Shown: positions 41,643 to 51,890 of the stretch, one piece after another
Position numbering within the stretch: the first letter of the stretch is position 1
Layout: every line of letters begins with the position of its first letter
NCBI RefSeq assembly: GCF_037126465.1
Contig: NC_088203.1
Coordinates: 104,928,409-104,992,408 of the forward strand
Direction of reading: 5' to 3'
Length of the DNA stretch: 64,000 bases
From: Ornithodoros turicata
Lineage: Eukaryota > Arthropoda > Arachnida > Ixodida > Argasidae
Notes under the pieces: generated by a model
The model's database searches: none
The model's input: only the letters and a program-made list of their open reading frames with translations
Told to the model about the DNA's origin: nothing
Translations under genes and position numbers: made by a program

Positions 41643-41810
41643 GTTAAATGGTGAGAGAGTGACAACTAAAGATTTTTTTTTAAATCTATATGAGATAAAA
41701 ATTGGAAACCTTCTGCACGACACTTGTGAAGGTATTTGCTACCCAAACAGGTGTTTTCTATGAGTGTACCTCATTAATTAGTCTAAATTTGCCAAAGAAT
41801 GATAACTTTT
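41643..41810 (+). repeat. Interspersed repeat (GAGAGAGTGAC type), copy 1
   Basis: GGTGAGAGAGTGACAACTAA, GGAAACCTTCTGCACGACAC and GCTACCCAAACAGGTG match the inverse of 42.94-43.12 kb in the same order. The family is not recognised. Confidence 0.7.
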
Positions 41811-42169
41811 TTGCGCTAATTAGAAAGCCCATGGCCTCAACACACCATTTCAGTCACAAATCCAGGATATTTCGCGATGTTTCCACAAAAATGTGACCTC
41901 CGAAAACACGTAACAACCGCCAGAAAAATCGTCGCTCGTCAAGACGCGCGCTCGGGCAAGTTGCCCCGCCTAAAGTATAGGGAGATGGGGAGGAGGAAAG
42001 GACAACACATACAACACCGATGAACATAGAACATCCGATGTCCGTGACTATCAGTACCTGATGGCCGCGAAAAGATAAGATTGCAAAGGCAAGATATGTG
42101 ATTGCGCCCGGCCCCCGTCCTCCCTTTCTTTTCTGTTTTTCTCATGCTGTTTCTATGCGAATGGAAGTA

Positions 42170-42419
42170 CACTCTTAAAAATGAACTTCACCGCACAGCA
42201 CGGTCCTAGCCAACCATCATCTTTAATGATATCGTTATCTGCCCCCATTTGTTGAAAACGGGAGGCGTACGCCTTTTCTGTGACAATTATGAAAAGCATA
42301 AGTGTCACAAAAAAAGGCGTACGCCCCCCGTTTTCAACAAATCAGGGCAAATAGCGATATCAGTAAAGATGATGGTTGGCTAGGAGCGTGCCATGCGGTG
42401 AAGTTCATTTTTAAGAGTG
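42170..42419. mobile_element. PAL-A palindromic MITE
   Basis: 250 bp, TA-flanked. Both arms share CATCTTTA where other copies have CATCTCGA. The left arm continues AATG, the right (inverted) CTG, so the shared variant is older than that last change. The left end has ACCGCACAGCACGGTCC, the right GCATGGCACGCTCC. Confidence 0.9.
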
Positions 42420-42441
42420 TATGATGAAAATTCATATTCTG

Positions 42442-42695
42442 CACTCTTAAAAATGAACTTCACCGCATAGCATGCTCCTAGCCAACCATCAACTCGAATG
42501 ACATCGCTATGTGCCCTGATTTGTTCAAAACGGTAGGCGTACGCCTTTGTTGTGACACTTATGCTGTTCATAATTGTCACAAAAATGGCGTACGCCCCCC
42601 CCCCCGTTTTCAGCAAACCAGGGCAGATAACGATATCATTCGAGATGATGGTTGGCTAGGAGCGTGCTATGCGGTGAAGTTCATTTCTAAGAGTG
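42442..42695. mobile_element. PAL-A palindromic MITE, TG-flanked
   Basis: 254 bp with TG on both sides (42440-42441, 42696-42697), 22 bp after the previous copy. The right core has an expanded C run (GCGTACGCCCCCCCCCCCG). The left arm variant AACTCGAATGACATCGCTAT also occurs in near form in the 18.3-kb copy, suggesting a shared sublineage. Confidence 0.9.
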
Positions 42696-42934
42696 TGTTC
42701 TGGGACTATCTTCGTGCCGTGACGACAGTGTGCAGGAACTGCGAAATCCCAAAGCGCGCTTGGAGAGATGGCCAGTTTTCGGGTGTCAAATAACTGGTAA
42801 TAGTTTATTGTAGTAAATAGAAATTGGGAAATAGGGAAAGAAACTTTACATTACGATTGGAATAGCATATTGCATCCACGGACTTTCTAATTATCGCAAA
42901 AAAAAAGAAGAAGAAAAGAAGAAAGCGTTACTTT

Positions 42935-43118
42935 TCCAGGGCAAAATTTTGAGTCCAATTAAGATAGCCTATTTAATAACGTACATTCATGCGAACCGCC
43001 TGTTTGGGTAGCAAAAATCTTCACAAGTGCCGTGCAGAAGGTTTCCCATTTTTATGTCACATAGATTTTTATTTATTTTTTAATAATTAGGGGTCACTCT
43101 CTCGTGCAACACCCTGTA
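42935..43118 (-). repeat. Interspersed repeat (GAGAGAGTGAC type), copy 2
   Basis: On the minus strand it begins ACAGGGTGTTGCACGAGAGA and continues GGAAACCTTCTGCACGGCAC and GCTACCCAAACAGGCG. It preserves an end (ACAGGGTGTT) missing from copy 1. Confidence 0.7.
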
Positions 43119-44493
43119 TAGAATGGCCGGTCAAAATGCTCAAACCGACTTGTTTCCAAGAACAACGTAGTACTGAATGTTAACTTCGCTCTTTATTGCA
43201 CACTGTCAGATTTATACTGACGTCGTTGCAGAATTTCTCGGATACAATAAGAAAAGTCGAAACATTCTGATATTGTTGGGCAAGAGCCCAATAGACATGC
43301 ATGATCCTTTTTTTCTGGTTACGGCAGGTGCTCTGAATGCCATCAGTCGCTCCTGTTACCTTTTGACTTTTTGTCGTGTGTGTGTGTGCTTGCGTAAGGG
43401 AGGCATTCACGAGAAATGTCTCTGCGAGAATGCGGGATATTCTTCTTATCACGTAATCTGGGACCATAAAATATTCGCACATTTTGTGACATTGTAGATA
43501 TACTCCGTCCTGGCGAAAGTTGACGAAATCCCTTCAGTTTCCTTTTCCCAAGTCTGTTGTTCGTGACATCATTCCTTCAGATAACGTATTCCACTCGCGT
43601 TCGTAGAAATACATAAAATAACTCAAATGCTTTTCGACACACTTTCACTTTCACGACACTTTCAAGTGCAATGTGGACTTACTGACAGGCGATTTCAGAC
43701 AACCGTATCCCCAACAGTAACACATGTGACTTCAATCAACCTTACACAAAAGAGCTTCTTATCTATATAAATGACAGGTAGCGAACGTAGAGTAACACCA
43801 AGCCCCAACTTCAACAAAGAGCGTAGGTATCGGTAAATTGATTAACTTACTCCTGAGCAGAAAAATTACAACAAAATAATGTCTCTGCAGTCGTACAGAC
43901 AAGCAGGAAGCTGAAAAAGAGCTTATTAGCGACTGCACAAGACGACGTCAATTCCGACAATAATTCCGCGCGAGGTAGTTCGTTCTGCTTTCGTTCACAT
44001 CTCCGCCCAGAGAGCGTCCACGTCGGATCCCTTCAGGCGTAACGTCCTGCGAATGTGTCAAAACGAGCTTCATGAACTGGCACGTGAGGCCATTTATGAA
44101 ATATTCCATTTCACTTTTGTCATTGACAAAACCGTGTATTCACACGAGCGACATTCCCCCAGAAGTGGAAGATGCGAAAATCTGCTAACCGTGGGGAATA
44201 TCCTGCTACACAGCCACAAGATATTCCGTAGCAGACGACAGGAAAACACGCTGACGGTGTCGTCTGCTAAGTGTCGTCTGCTAAATGCGCAATACGCCAC
44301 TCCCGTTAGCCCGCACCGTGTAAATGCTCAACATAACACGAAACGGAACTTCGGCTCTGTGAGCAGTGTTGTCGCTTTTTCTTCCATTAGAATATTTCGC
44401 GAGGATGTCGCTCTTGTGAATACACGGAAACGGTCATCTTACACAACAATTATTGCAGTCGTTAGTTCCACTCTAAAAACCGAAGGGACTAGC
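43119..44493. other. Unassigned stretch
   Basis: A small hairpin TAGCAGACGACA ... TGTCGTCTGCTA lies at about 44229-44269, with the word TGTCGTCTGCTAA duplicated just after. The 160-codon frame at 44053-44535 has no recognised domain and runs into the following SINE. Confidence 0.4.
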
Positions 44494-44755
44494 GGCATGG
44501 CCGAGTGGTTAAAAGTATCCGCTGATTGGTGGTAGCCAGACTGTTAGGTGGCGGGTTCGAATCCTACCACCGGCTGAGTTTTCCTGGCAGACTTTACAGA
44601 CGAATGCCGCCGCAGTTCCAACTGAAGTCGGCCCAGGAAGCACAATATCCCCCACTTCTTCCTGCTATCTTCTCTCCATCTGTCCACATCTGTACGCTGC
44701 TCACAGCCACAGTTGCTTCGCGGCGCTAACGCAGAATAACGAGAAACCAAAAGGG
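44494..44755 (+). mobile_element. tRNA(Leu/Ser)-derived SINE
   Basis: GGCATGGCCGAGTGGTTAAA gives the A box (TGGCCGAGTGG) with a class II tRNA layout, and GGTTCGAATCCTACCACCG (44555) the B box. The body has GAAGTCGGCCCAGGA and CTGTCCACATCTGTACGCTG, and the end is CACAGTTGCTTCGCGGCGC, TAAC. It is the best plus-strand example of the family found at 12.0, 49.4, 52.7, 61.8 and 63.3 kb. Confidence 0.88.
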
Positions 44756-46189
44756 CCGAGAGGAACACGAAAAAATACCCCCGGCTGAACTGGAACAACA
44801 GATGAGAGCTTCACCGCGAAGTTCACAAACGCTCTGCTTTCAGTTTTTCAATTTTTGAATGCTTTTTTTTACAATCCAATCCGTGTGTGGCAGCTCCATG
44901 AGGACCGTCGTACAGGGACGCTGGGCAGCTCAAGCGGAAATTTATAGTATAGATGCGAGCTATTTAAGTTCAGCTGTAGAGAATGAACGAAAGAAAAATA
45001 TTAGTGTCGTGGTCCCACCCAAGTGGAGCCCGCTATTCCAGATCCTCTGAAGCCAACCGCCTATACAGTTAAGGTGAGAAGGTGAACGAATAATGGGGAA
45101 AAGATGGGAAAGGGAAGACTAAAAAAAAACCACCAGTTAACAGCTGGTTAATGCTGGTAGCTGGTCATCAACCAGCTAGGTTCTGTAAGTCAGGTAAGTC
45201 GCGTGGTACTTAGCTATTTAGGAAGGCGACGCAAGTCGTCCTGCACGACTTTTTAGTAACGTCTGATTTTAGGGAGGCGCCCGCTATAGCGGGCGCTTCC
45301 CTATATATACTTATATATATAACTATATATATATATATATATAGTTGGCATTCTGCCAAAATGAAACCCTTTCGGGAAATCTGACGTGCGAAATGTACTT
45401 TATATTATTTTCTTTGTATGTTCGAGAGATCGGGACGTCGAAAAGAAATAATTATTATACGTGATCTAATTACGCTAGTTCTAAATTAAATTAAATCAAT
45501 TCCAGCACGTAGGGAGATGTTGTAGTAAACGACTTGCCGAACTATGGCAGAAAAAAAATTAAATATCGTTGCCAAATTTTAAGAGCTACCCGTTGCCGAC
45601 AAACATCAAAGAACCGATTTTTTTTTGCAAAAAAAAGAGATAGAGAGAGAGAGACAAAAAGCAAAATAGGGATGGGCGACAGCACGCAGAAATACAGACC
45701 CCGTGGTGAAGCAAGCCGTGAGCAGAAATCGACATCGCCGTTTTGGAAATCCACAAAGAGATGCAAATAGAATTTGGAAGTAAGACGTCACGGCTTCAAC
45801 ATCACTATGGTGACTTGGAGGACAGCCTTCCTTCGTCTTCTTTTGACTGGCGTACGTGGGTCACGCGACCATTCCATCAAAATATTGATCGATGACGAAG
45901 ACGTGATATGACAGAAGTTATATATGATACTTATTCTGGAATAAAACCTGTTTGTCAGTCAGTGCTTCATCTCGTCGAGTCTTTTTTTTTTCTCTCCTCG
46001 ACACTGGAGGTTATCGCTTTTAATTAAGGTGAGAGGTAATCACGTTCATGGAGGTGCTTGTGGCGTGTTATTGCCTAGCAGTCTGCGTGTTGGTGTGACG
46101 CGGCATGCAGCTCAGAGGGCTCGCTGTGTGTGTGTTCAGGGTCGACTTGACGGGTAATGTGACGTCATTTCCCTTACCGCGTCCAAAGA
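44756..46189. other. Unassigned stretch with hairpin, (TA)n and possible LTR-like end
   Basis: AACCAGCTGG-related words repeat near 45131-45176. A hairpin and a (TA)n run at 45270-45345 are described separately. The stretch 45.90-45.98 kb (a TATATA word, then GGAATAAAACCTGTTTGTCA) looks like a transcript end or LTR R region, but no paired LTR or target duplication was found. Confidence 0.4.
45271..45345. repeat. Near-perfect palindrome next to (TA)n
   Basis: AGGGAGGCGCCCGCT at 45271-45285 pairs with AGCGGGCGCTTCCCT at 45288-45302 (one mismatch, 2-nt centre). An AT-only stretch rich in TATATA follows to 45345. The combination would favour cruciform extrusion. Confidence 0.75.
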
Positions 46190-46262
46190 AAACCCAAAGA
46201 AAACTGCCAGAGCACAGCCGGTGCCGGGATACGTCCCTGTCTCGGCTTGGAAGGCGATTATC
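46190..46262 (-). repeat. SINE fragment
   Basis: AAGAAAACTGCCAGAGCACA, then GCCGGTGCCGGGAT, matches the ACAGCACAGCCGGCACCGGG segment of the 1.3-kb SINE (B-box side), truncated on both sides. Confidence 0.5.
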
Positions 46263-47514
46263 TTATCCTTTAAGGGGGGGAGGGATATTTTTATTAAAAA
46301 AAGAGAGAAAGGAAAGGTTAGCCAAGCAAAGAGCCGGCTTGCAACGGCTTGATGAAGAATGAAGAAGATGTTCTATTCTCATGTTCTGTTCTTCCTACGG
46401 CTTGCTTGCAACTAAGCCACGGCAGCGATGTACCGGGCACTGTGACGTCGTTCATGACGTCAAATGTCTCACAACGCAACACGAAGCGCGAGTGACCAAT
46501 AGACCTTTTCAGAAAAGCAAGCGCCACCAGTGGCACGCAAAGGCTCGCGGAAACGGAGGTAGAAGAAGAACAACATTCCCGGTGTGCGCAGCAGCAGCGT
46601 CAGCAGTGATAAACCATAACCGTAGCAGACGTCAGAGCAGCGTTCCTCAAAGTTCCCATGCTGCTTTGCGCCGCGTGCTTGGTGGCGCGCGCATCTTTGT
46701 AAAACCGTCCATTATGAGCGAATCGATTCTCGGGTCAGTTGCGCTCAGGAAGGGCGAAAATAATGACTATACGAGAGCATGATTTCTTTCTAAAGGATCC
46801 AAAATAGCAGCACTGTGGTACAGTCTGCGCGTAACAGCTAACAGAAGACAGAATTATCCCTCACGCGGTTCGATTGATCAGCAGCACGGTCCGCAAAGCG
46901 GTAAGAGGGGGTGCTCTATTTTTAGTGCCACTTCTGCTTCTCGAAGCAAACGCACAAAGCACGTACGCTTATTAAGTAGAAGGAAATCCGCTGTAAAATA
47001 TTAATGCAATCTCGACCTTGTGTGTACAACCCGCTAGGCGCTTTGGATCTCCCCAACGTTCTAGGAAAAAGTTATTTCCGTATTTATTTTACTGCATAAT
47101 CCTCCGCTCGCTCTAATTAAATTGTAGGACACCAAAGGATCCTGCGCGATACACACACACGAAAAAATATTTAGCTATCTTTTGGGTACTTTTCTTTCCT
47201 GTTTTGTCTAACACAGAAAGAAAAAGAGAAATATGCTGCACACGTTAATGTCTTTTACGACGGAGATTTTTTTAACGATTTACCCCGTACTTAATAGACA
47301 CTTAAGAAAATAACGAGGAAAGTTTGGAAAAAGAACCGGTTTCGGGGCAACTCCCTGTTGGAACACCAGACCGCAATGTCGCTCATGAACCAGAAACCGA
47401 AACATCTACTATTTTAGCGGCACCTGGGGTCAACCAGATTGAGATGCTGTCCGCGGCTGTTTACTGATTCTTCAGCGTGCATCCAACACTTGGCAGACGG
47501 CGCATCGTACTTAT
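46263..47514. other. No recognisable feature
   Basis: No coding or repeat similarity was recognised. The last 100 bases may belong to the SINE that hosts the next hAT element. Confidence 0.4.
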
Positions 47515-48069
47515 AGTCCCTCGTAAAGATGCGAAGCCCCACAAAAAAATTAAAAACGTAAATTAAAAAAAAAAACTTTTTTTTTTCGGAGACTAGGAAA
47601 ACCCAAAAGAACTTTTTTTGGGGGGGTTTTCCTAGTCTCCGGAAAAATTGCCCAAAATTTCCAGGCGACAAAATTCAAAAATGTAAATTTTCGTGCCTTC
47701 GACGCATTCCAAAACGCCAACAGTGCCTTGGGTGCCTCTAATCCGCCACCAACCACCAACTTACAGCTCCATCTGGTCGCTCCAAGCGATCGCCATCGCG
47801 TTCACATAATGTCAGAGTTCTGGTCGGAGTGGTTGTTCCAATTACCTATAGCTGAGTAGACAGCAGTCTCATGGGATGCTCTGCTCTTCATTTATGCCTA
47901 GAGGGTGAACACTACTAAAGTTTCTAGCTCAGTGTATGCTGTGGCTTGGCCGGCAATGCATCGACTATGCAGTAACCGCGTTTGCTTCCATTTTTCCAAT
48001 TTTTGGGGGAAAATATGTTTTTTTTCGAGCGATTCAAAATTTTCGGAAATTTTGCATCTCTAGTCCCTC
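47515..48069 (-). mobile_element. hAT-type MITE, copy 1, with 8-bp target duplication
   Basis: The insert 47523-48061 (539 bp) is flanked by AGTCCCTC at 47515-47522 and 48062-48069. Its right terminus, inverted, begins AGAGATGCAAAATTTCCG, and its left has GTAAAGATGCGAAGCCCC. The interior matches the 49.56-kb copy in reverse, sharing CGAGCGATTCAAAATTTTC, GAGCATCCCATGAGAC (here GTCTCATGGGATGCTC) and GCGATCGCCATCGCGTTCAC. No transposase remains. Confidence 0.88.
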
Positions 48070-48200
48070 GCGGAGGACGAAGTGTCTGAACAACTTGTAC
48101 TGTGTCACCAAGCTGCTGGTGTCCTCGGCCAGTTTCGAACTCGTAACCTTGGTATCATTAGGCAGACACACTACTAACTTTGGTAGTGATATCAAATATT
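48070..48200 (-). repeat. Possible SINE flanking the hAT insertion
   Basis: On the minus strand GGTTACGAGTTCGAAACTGG resembles a B box, followed by a body that would continue across the hAT element to about 47.42 kb. The A box is uncertain. Confidence 0.4.
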
Positions 48201-49436
48201 GTGTGGTGGCAATGCCGTTATGTATCGATATCTGCGTCAGACAATGAAGCGTGGCATCGCTGCGACATCAGCTGCACGGGGGCTATATCAACGTTTTCCT
48301 TGAAGCGACCAAAGAAGAAAAACTAAAGCAAAACCCATTGCTTCCTCCCCTTGCTCCAAAGGAGCAAGCAAAAGGGCGTGGTAAAACACCGGTGCATGCT
48401 GGGATTAAAAATCGTGTTACCTCTGAAGTTCGACGTGGAAGCCGGTTGCTCTTACCACTCAGATTGGCTAAACTCCGCACAGTGACGAGTTCAATATCAC
48501 CCCCTTCTTTTTTCGCAATCCAATAAAATCGGGGACACTAACCTTACACAACATTTCAAGCACAACAAGCGCAGATAGCTGCAGCTTTTTTTCTTCTTTT
48601 TTTTTCTCTCTCTCTTTTGAACAGCTGAACTTTCAAAACAGAACAAAGTACCCCATAGCCGCTTCGCTATAGAAATATAGCTGCCCCGTAAACACCAATG
48701 AAAACTTCCACAGCTCCAATATCAAACTCCGAAACATGGCGGAAAATGCAGGCCACAAATATAGGAACGTCATTAATTACACCCTAGGTCCGCTTCCTGG
48801 CTAACGACGACGATTTGAACGAAAATGCGGCGCTAAAAGATGGGGAAAGTTTTCTGCTGCCAACTCCACGTCAAAATCTGAACCCTCGTCCTAATGGTTA
48901 TTAATGGCACCTTTCAAGCAATGCTTTCGGGGCGGAACGACTTAATGGAAGGCAGAAGGTGCTTCTTTTGGACATGCAGGAATGAGGGAATAAAATGTGG
49001 GAAGGTGGACAGAGGCTCTGCGGTCACAAAAGAAAGCTATTGATTTATAATAGGAAATAGTCAGTTCAGACGTGCTTCGGAGGTGAACGCCCAAGAGTAC
49101 TCAGGGTTCTTCCACGAAGTTCATTTGGCGCCAAGATTAATTTCTCTAGAGGATATCGTCTTCGTGGTTCAGACGGCCGCAGTATTTCTCTTTTTGTCTT
49201 CCCTTTAACGTATTTTCATCCGACTTTATTCGATTTGAGGTGGTCGCAAGGGGGAACACGCCTTGCTCGAGCTCAAAAAAAAAAAAACAGGAAAGAAAGA
49301 AAAGCGACACAGCTGCGAACTTAAAACTTGTGCAAACTTTTGGAGAAGCAGAGTTGCTGTAACGCCCCACGACAAACAAAAAGTGGCCAGTGGGAAAAGA
49401 AAGTGGAGTACATCGAAGCAACATTGATTGCGCCTT
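48201..49436. other. No recognisable feature
   Basis: T/CT-rich tract at 48588-48617 and an A run at 49275-49287. No coding or repeat similarity was recognised. Confidence 0.4.
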
Positions 49437-50165
49437 GACCAAGTGCGTGAGAAGTGGGTTCGAATCCTAGCATCAGCTGTGCCGTCTGAAGCTATTTCCG
49501 GGTTCTCTCCACACGGGTGTCGGCTTAGTTCACCATGAAGTCTGCCCAGGACGCATACCTAGAGAGGCAAAATTTCCGGAAATTTTGAATCGCTCGAAAA
49601 AAACCGTTTCTTTTAGAGTTTTTTTTTTTCCCGAAGTATTGGACATAATGGAAACAAACGCGGTTACTGCTGAGTCGAAGCATTGCCGGCCAAGCAACAG
49701 CATACAATGAGCTAGAAACTTTAGTAGTGTTCACCCTCTAGGCATAAATGCAGAGCAGAGCATCCCATGAGACTGCTGTCTACTCAGCGATAGGTAATTG
49801 GAACAACCCTTCCACTCCGACCAGGGCTCCGACATTACGTGAACGCGATGGCGATCGCTTGGAGCGGCCAGACGGAGCTCTATATTGGTGGTTGTTGGCG
49901 GATTAGAGGCACCTAAGGCACTGTTGGCGGGTTGGAACGCATCAAAGGCACGAAAATTTACATTTTTGAATTTTGTCGGAAATTGGAAAAATTTTGGAAA
50001 TTTTGGGCTATTTTTCCGGAGACGTGGAAAAAACCGAAAAAAACTGTTTTTTTCCCCAAAATTTCCGGTTTTTTTCCGGGGCTTCGGATTTCTACGCATA
50101 CCGCCCTTCCTTCTCTTCCTCTGTGCACTTCTTATAGCCACAGTTGCTAACAAGAAATCGAATCA
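49437..50165 (+). mobile_element. tRNA-derived SINE interrupted by a hAT element
   Basis: GGTTCGAATCCTAGCATCAG (B box near 49458) and GAAGTCTGCCCAGGACGCAT lie before the insertion. CCCTTCCTTCTCTTCCTCTG and TATAGCCACAGTTGCTAAC lie after it at 50102-50146. Removing 49559-50101 (the insert plus one duplicate) restores continuous SINE sequence comparable to 44.5 kb. Confidence 0.8.
49551..50101 (+). mobile_element. hAT-type MITE, copy 2, with 8-bp target duplication
   Basis: The insert 49559-50093 (535 bp) is flanked by ACGCATAC at 49551-49558 and 50094-50101. The left terminus CTAGAGAGGCAAAATTTCCG corresponds to the inverted right end of copy 1. The conserved middle and paired CCCCAAAATTTCCGG words are shared. 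Its orientation is opposite to copy 1, 1.5 kb away. Confidence 0.9.
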
Positions 50166-51440
50166 AAGTACATTAAGAGGCGTGACCAGATGTCTTTAAC
50201 GGCATAGTATATAGAAGACAAAAGCGGAATTTACTACACTACACTACATAACGTTTCCGCAAAAGAAATGCCAGCGTAACTCGTCTACCAATGCGCGCGA
50301 TGACCACTTCTCTGTTCCCATATAGCTGACGTCACAGATCACAAGTTAAATCATCAGTATGCGATTAGAAGCACAGTAGAAAACCCTCCGCACAACATTC
50401 TATACGTCTCCAGAAAAATCGATAATTCACTCGTTGTCTAAGCTTCTCTCGCGTATGTACGCCGCACCGGCAGCAACGTTTTGCGATATCTTGCCAAAGT
50501 GATAGCATTGGAAAAAAATATGGATAAAACTTCAGGCGAATGGCTACTAGTCTGCAAAGTTTGTAGCACCAGGGATAAATGGTTAGGGAAAGCTTAGGAA
50601 GATGAGTACACAATCTTCTGTGGCTCATCTCATAGAGTCAACAATACAAAAAGAAAAGTTTGTAGCACCAGAGACATTATCTTGTATTTTTACGACTGGA
50701 TCGAAATGTGTAACCTTTGCTAAATTCACCCTGTAGGTCTACCAGCCAGTAATGGCTAGCTTGCATGAATCCTGTACAGCAAGGACAGGCGTGGAAATAT
50801 AAAATGTAAGGCTTAAGATAATAGGTTCTTCTCTGCAGGGTTAGTTCGTTTTCCATGTGCACTTCCCAATGGTATTTCATTCGTTACACCTCCACAAGAG
50901 AGATTGCGAGAAAATGCAGCTGAGCCAACCTGGCCCATCCCATGTGACAACCAGCCCCGCTACTGGGGCGTATTGTCACACTTGACGACCTCCGCGCGAA
51001 TCTCTTTTATAAACTGTATTTGTAAGCCAACTTTAGTTTAATATGTGCGTTGTGTAGCCAAAAGATCGCACTAAAATCCAGCGTTGGTTTCATCAGCCTG
51101 ACGAACGTGGTTTCGTCACAGTAGAGTCACAAATAAAAACTGTGACAACTCTCCTCGGTCCCCCCCCCCCCCCCCACAGAAAACGGCACTTAAGGTACAA
51201 ATGAAACATCATCGGATGCTATAGCGTCGGCAGAAATGAAGCACCCTTTTCTACCCTTTCTTGGTTGCTTGGCCGTTGTGCTGAAGTACCGAAATCGATA
51301 TGGGCCGAGCAGGGCCGGTAATTTGTCCCCAGGGATCAGCAAATGGTTATGTCACTGGCCTCATCCACGTGCCATCGTCCGACTCTCATAAACCCGTGGC
51401 ACTCCCTGTTCTTCGTATCATGTACGTATAGAAGCAGTGC
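50166..51440. other. No recognisable feature
   Basis: GTTTGTAGCACCAG occurs twice, near 50558 and 50658 (a local 100-bp-spaced direct repeat). A C run lies at 51160-51175. No gene was seen. Confidence 0.4.
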
Positions 51441-51734
51441 GCTGTTCAAAAAATCGGCCGCGTCCCATCTCCCACTTGCCCCTGCTGCGCCGTAGAAGAC
51501 GACATCTCCCACGAGCTCCTCCACTGTCAGCGTCACCACCATCATCGGGCCGTGCTCTGGCAACACCTCTCAGAGCTTGCTTGGGTGCACGGACGGACGG
51601 ACGGACGGACGGACGGACGGACGTTTTTCTGTGGCAACACTCGTTGGCCTCGTGCAGCGACCTATAGCCAGTGGAGAGTCACAAAAGCGGTGCTCCGCTT
51701 TCTGCGTGATACGGGCCTTCTGGGCTCCCTGTGA
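51441..51734 (+). pseudogene. Non-LTR retrotransposon C-terminus with in-frame (GGAC)n
   Basis: The frame reads CPCCAVEDDISHELLHCQRH, an intact C-x2-C ... H-x-L-x-x-C knuckle, and later VTKAVLRFLRDTGLLGSL with a stop at 51732-51734. Between them (GGAC)n at 51590-51624 encodes repeats of Arg-Thr-Asp-Gly without breaking the frame. The copy lacks RT and RNase H. The 3' UTR follows, with GGAATAGCAAGCCGGC. Confidence 0.78.
51590..51624. repeat. (GGAC)n microsatellite
   Basis: Nearly nine pure tetranucleotide units lie inside the LINE coding remnant. Confidence 0.9.
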
Positions 51735-51890
51735 GCCGAGTGTCTTTTTCTTTTTTTTTAATTTACTTATTCATTTATTTATTTGTATTTTTGTTATTTC
51801 TTTTTCTTTCTTGTTTATATTTTTGTTTAGGGAATAGCAAGCCGGCGTGCTGCATGGCTGACACCTTTCCCCTTTCATTTTTTTTCCTTT
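51735..51890 (+). mobile_element. 3' UTR of the LINE fragment
   Basis: T-rich stretch, then GGAATAGCAAGCCGGC, TGGCTGACACCTTTCCCC and T-rich sequence. It is the same family as the tail at 28.36 kb. Confidence 0.6.

Noticed and set aside
28500..43000. Regularly recurring palindromic units as a CRISPR-like array
   Set aside because: Units are about 240 bp, irregularly spaced, flanked by 2-bp duplications and found in eukaryotic TE-rich sequence. They are MITEs.
44229..44269. Hairpin TAGCAGACGACA...TGTCGTCTGCTA as a microRNA precursor
   Set aside because: The stem is only 12 bp, too short for a pre-miRNA.
44494..44580. Apparent tRNA gene with good A and B boxes
   Set aside because: The acceptor stem does not pair and the sequence continues into a SINE body found at several other loci, so it is a SINE head.
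45780..46000. Possible LTR (TATA-like word, AATAAAACC, U5-like end)
   Set aside because: No terminal TG...CA pair, no repeat partner and no target duplication could be located.
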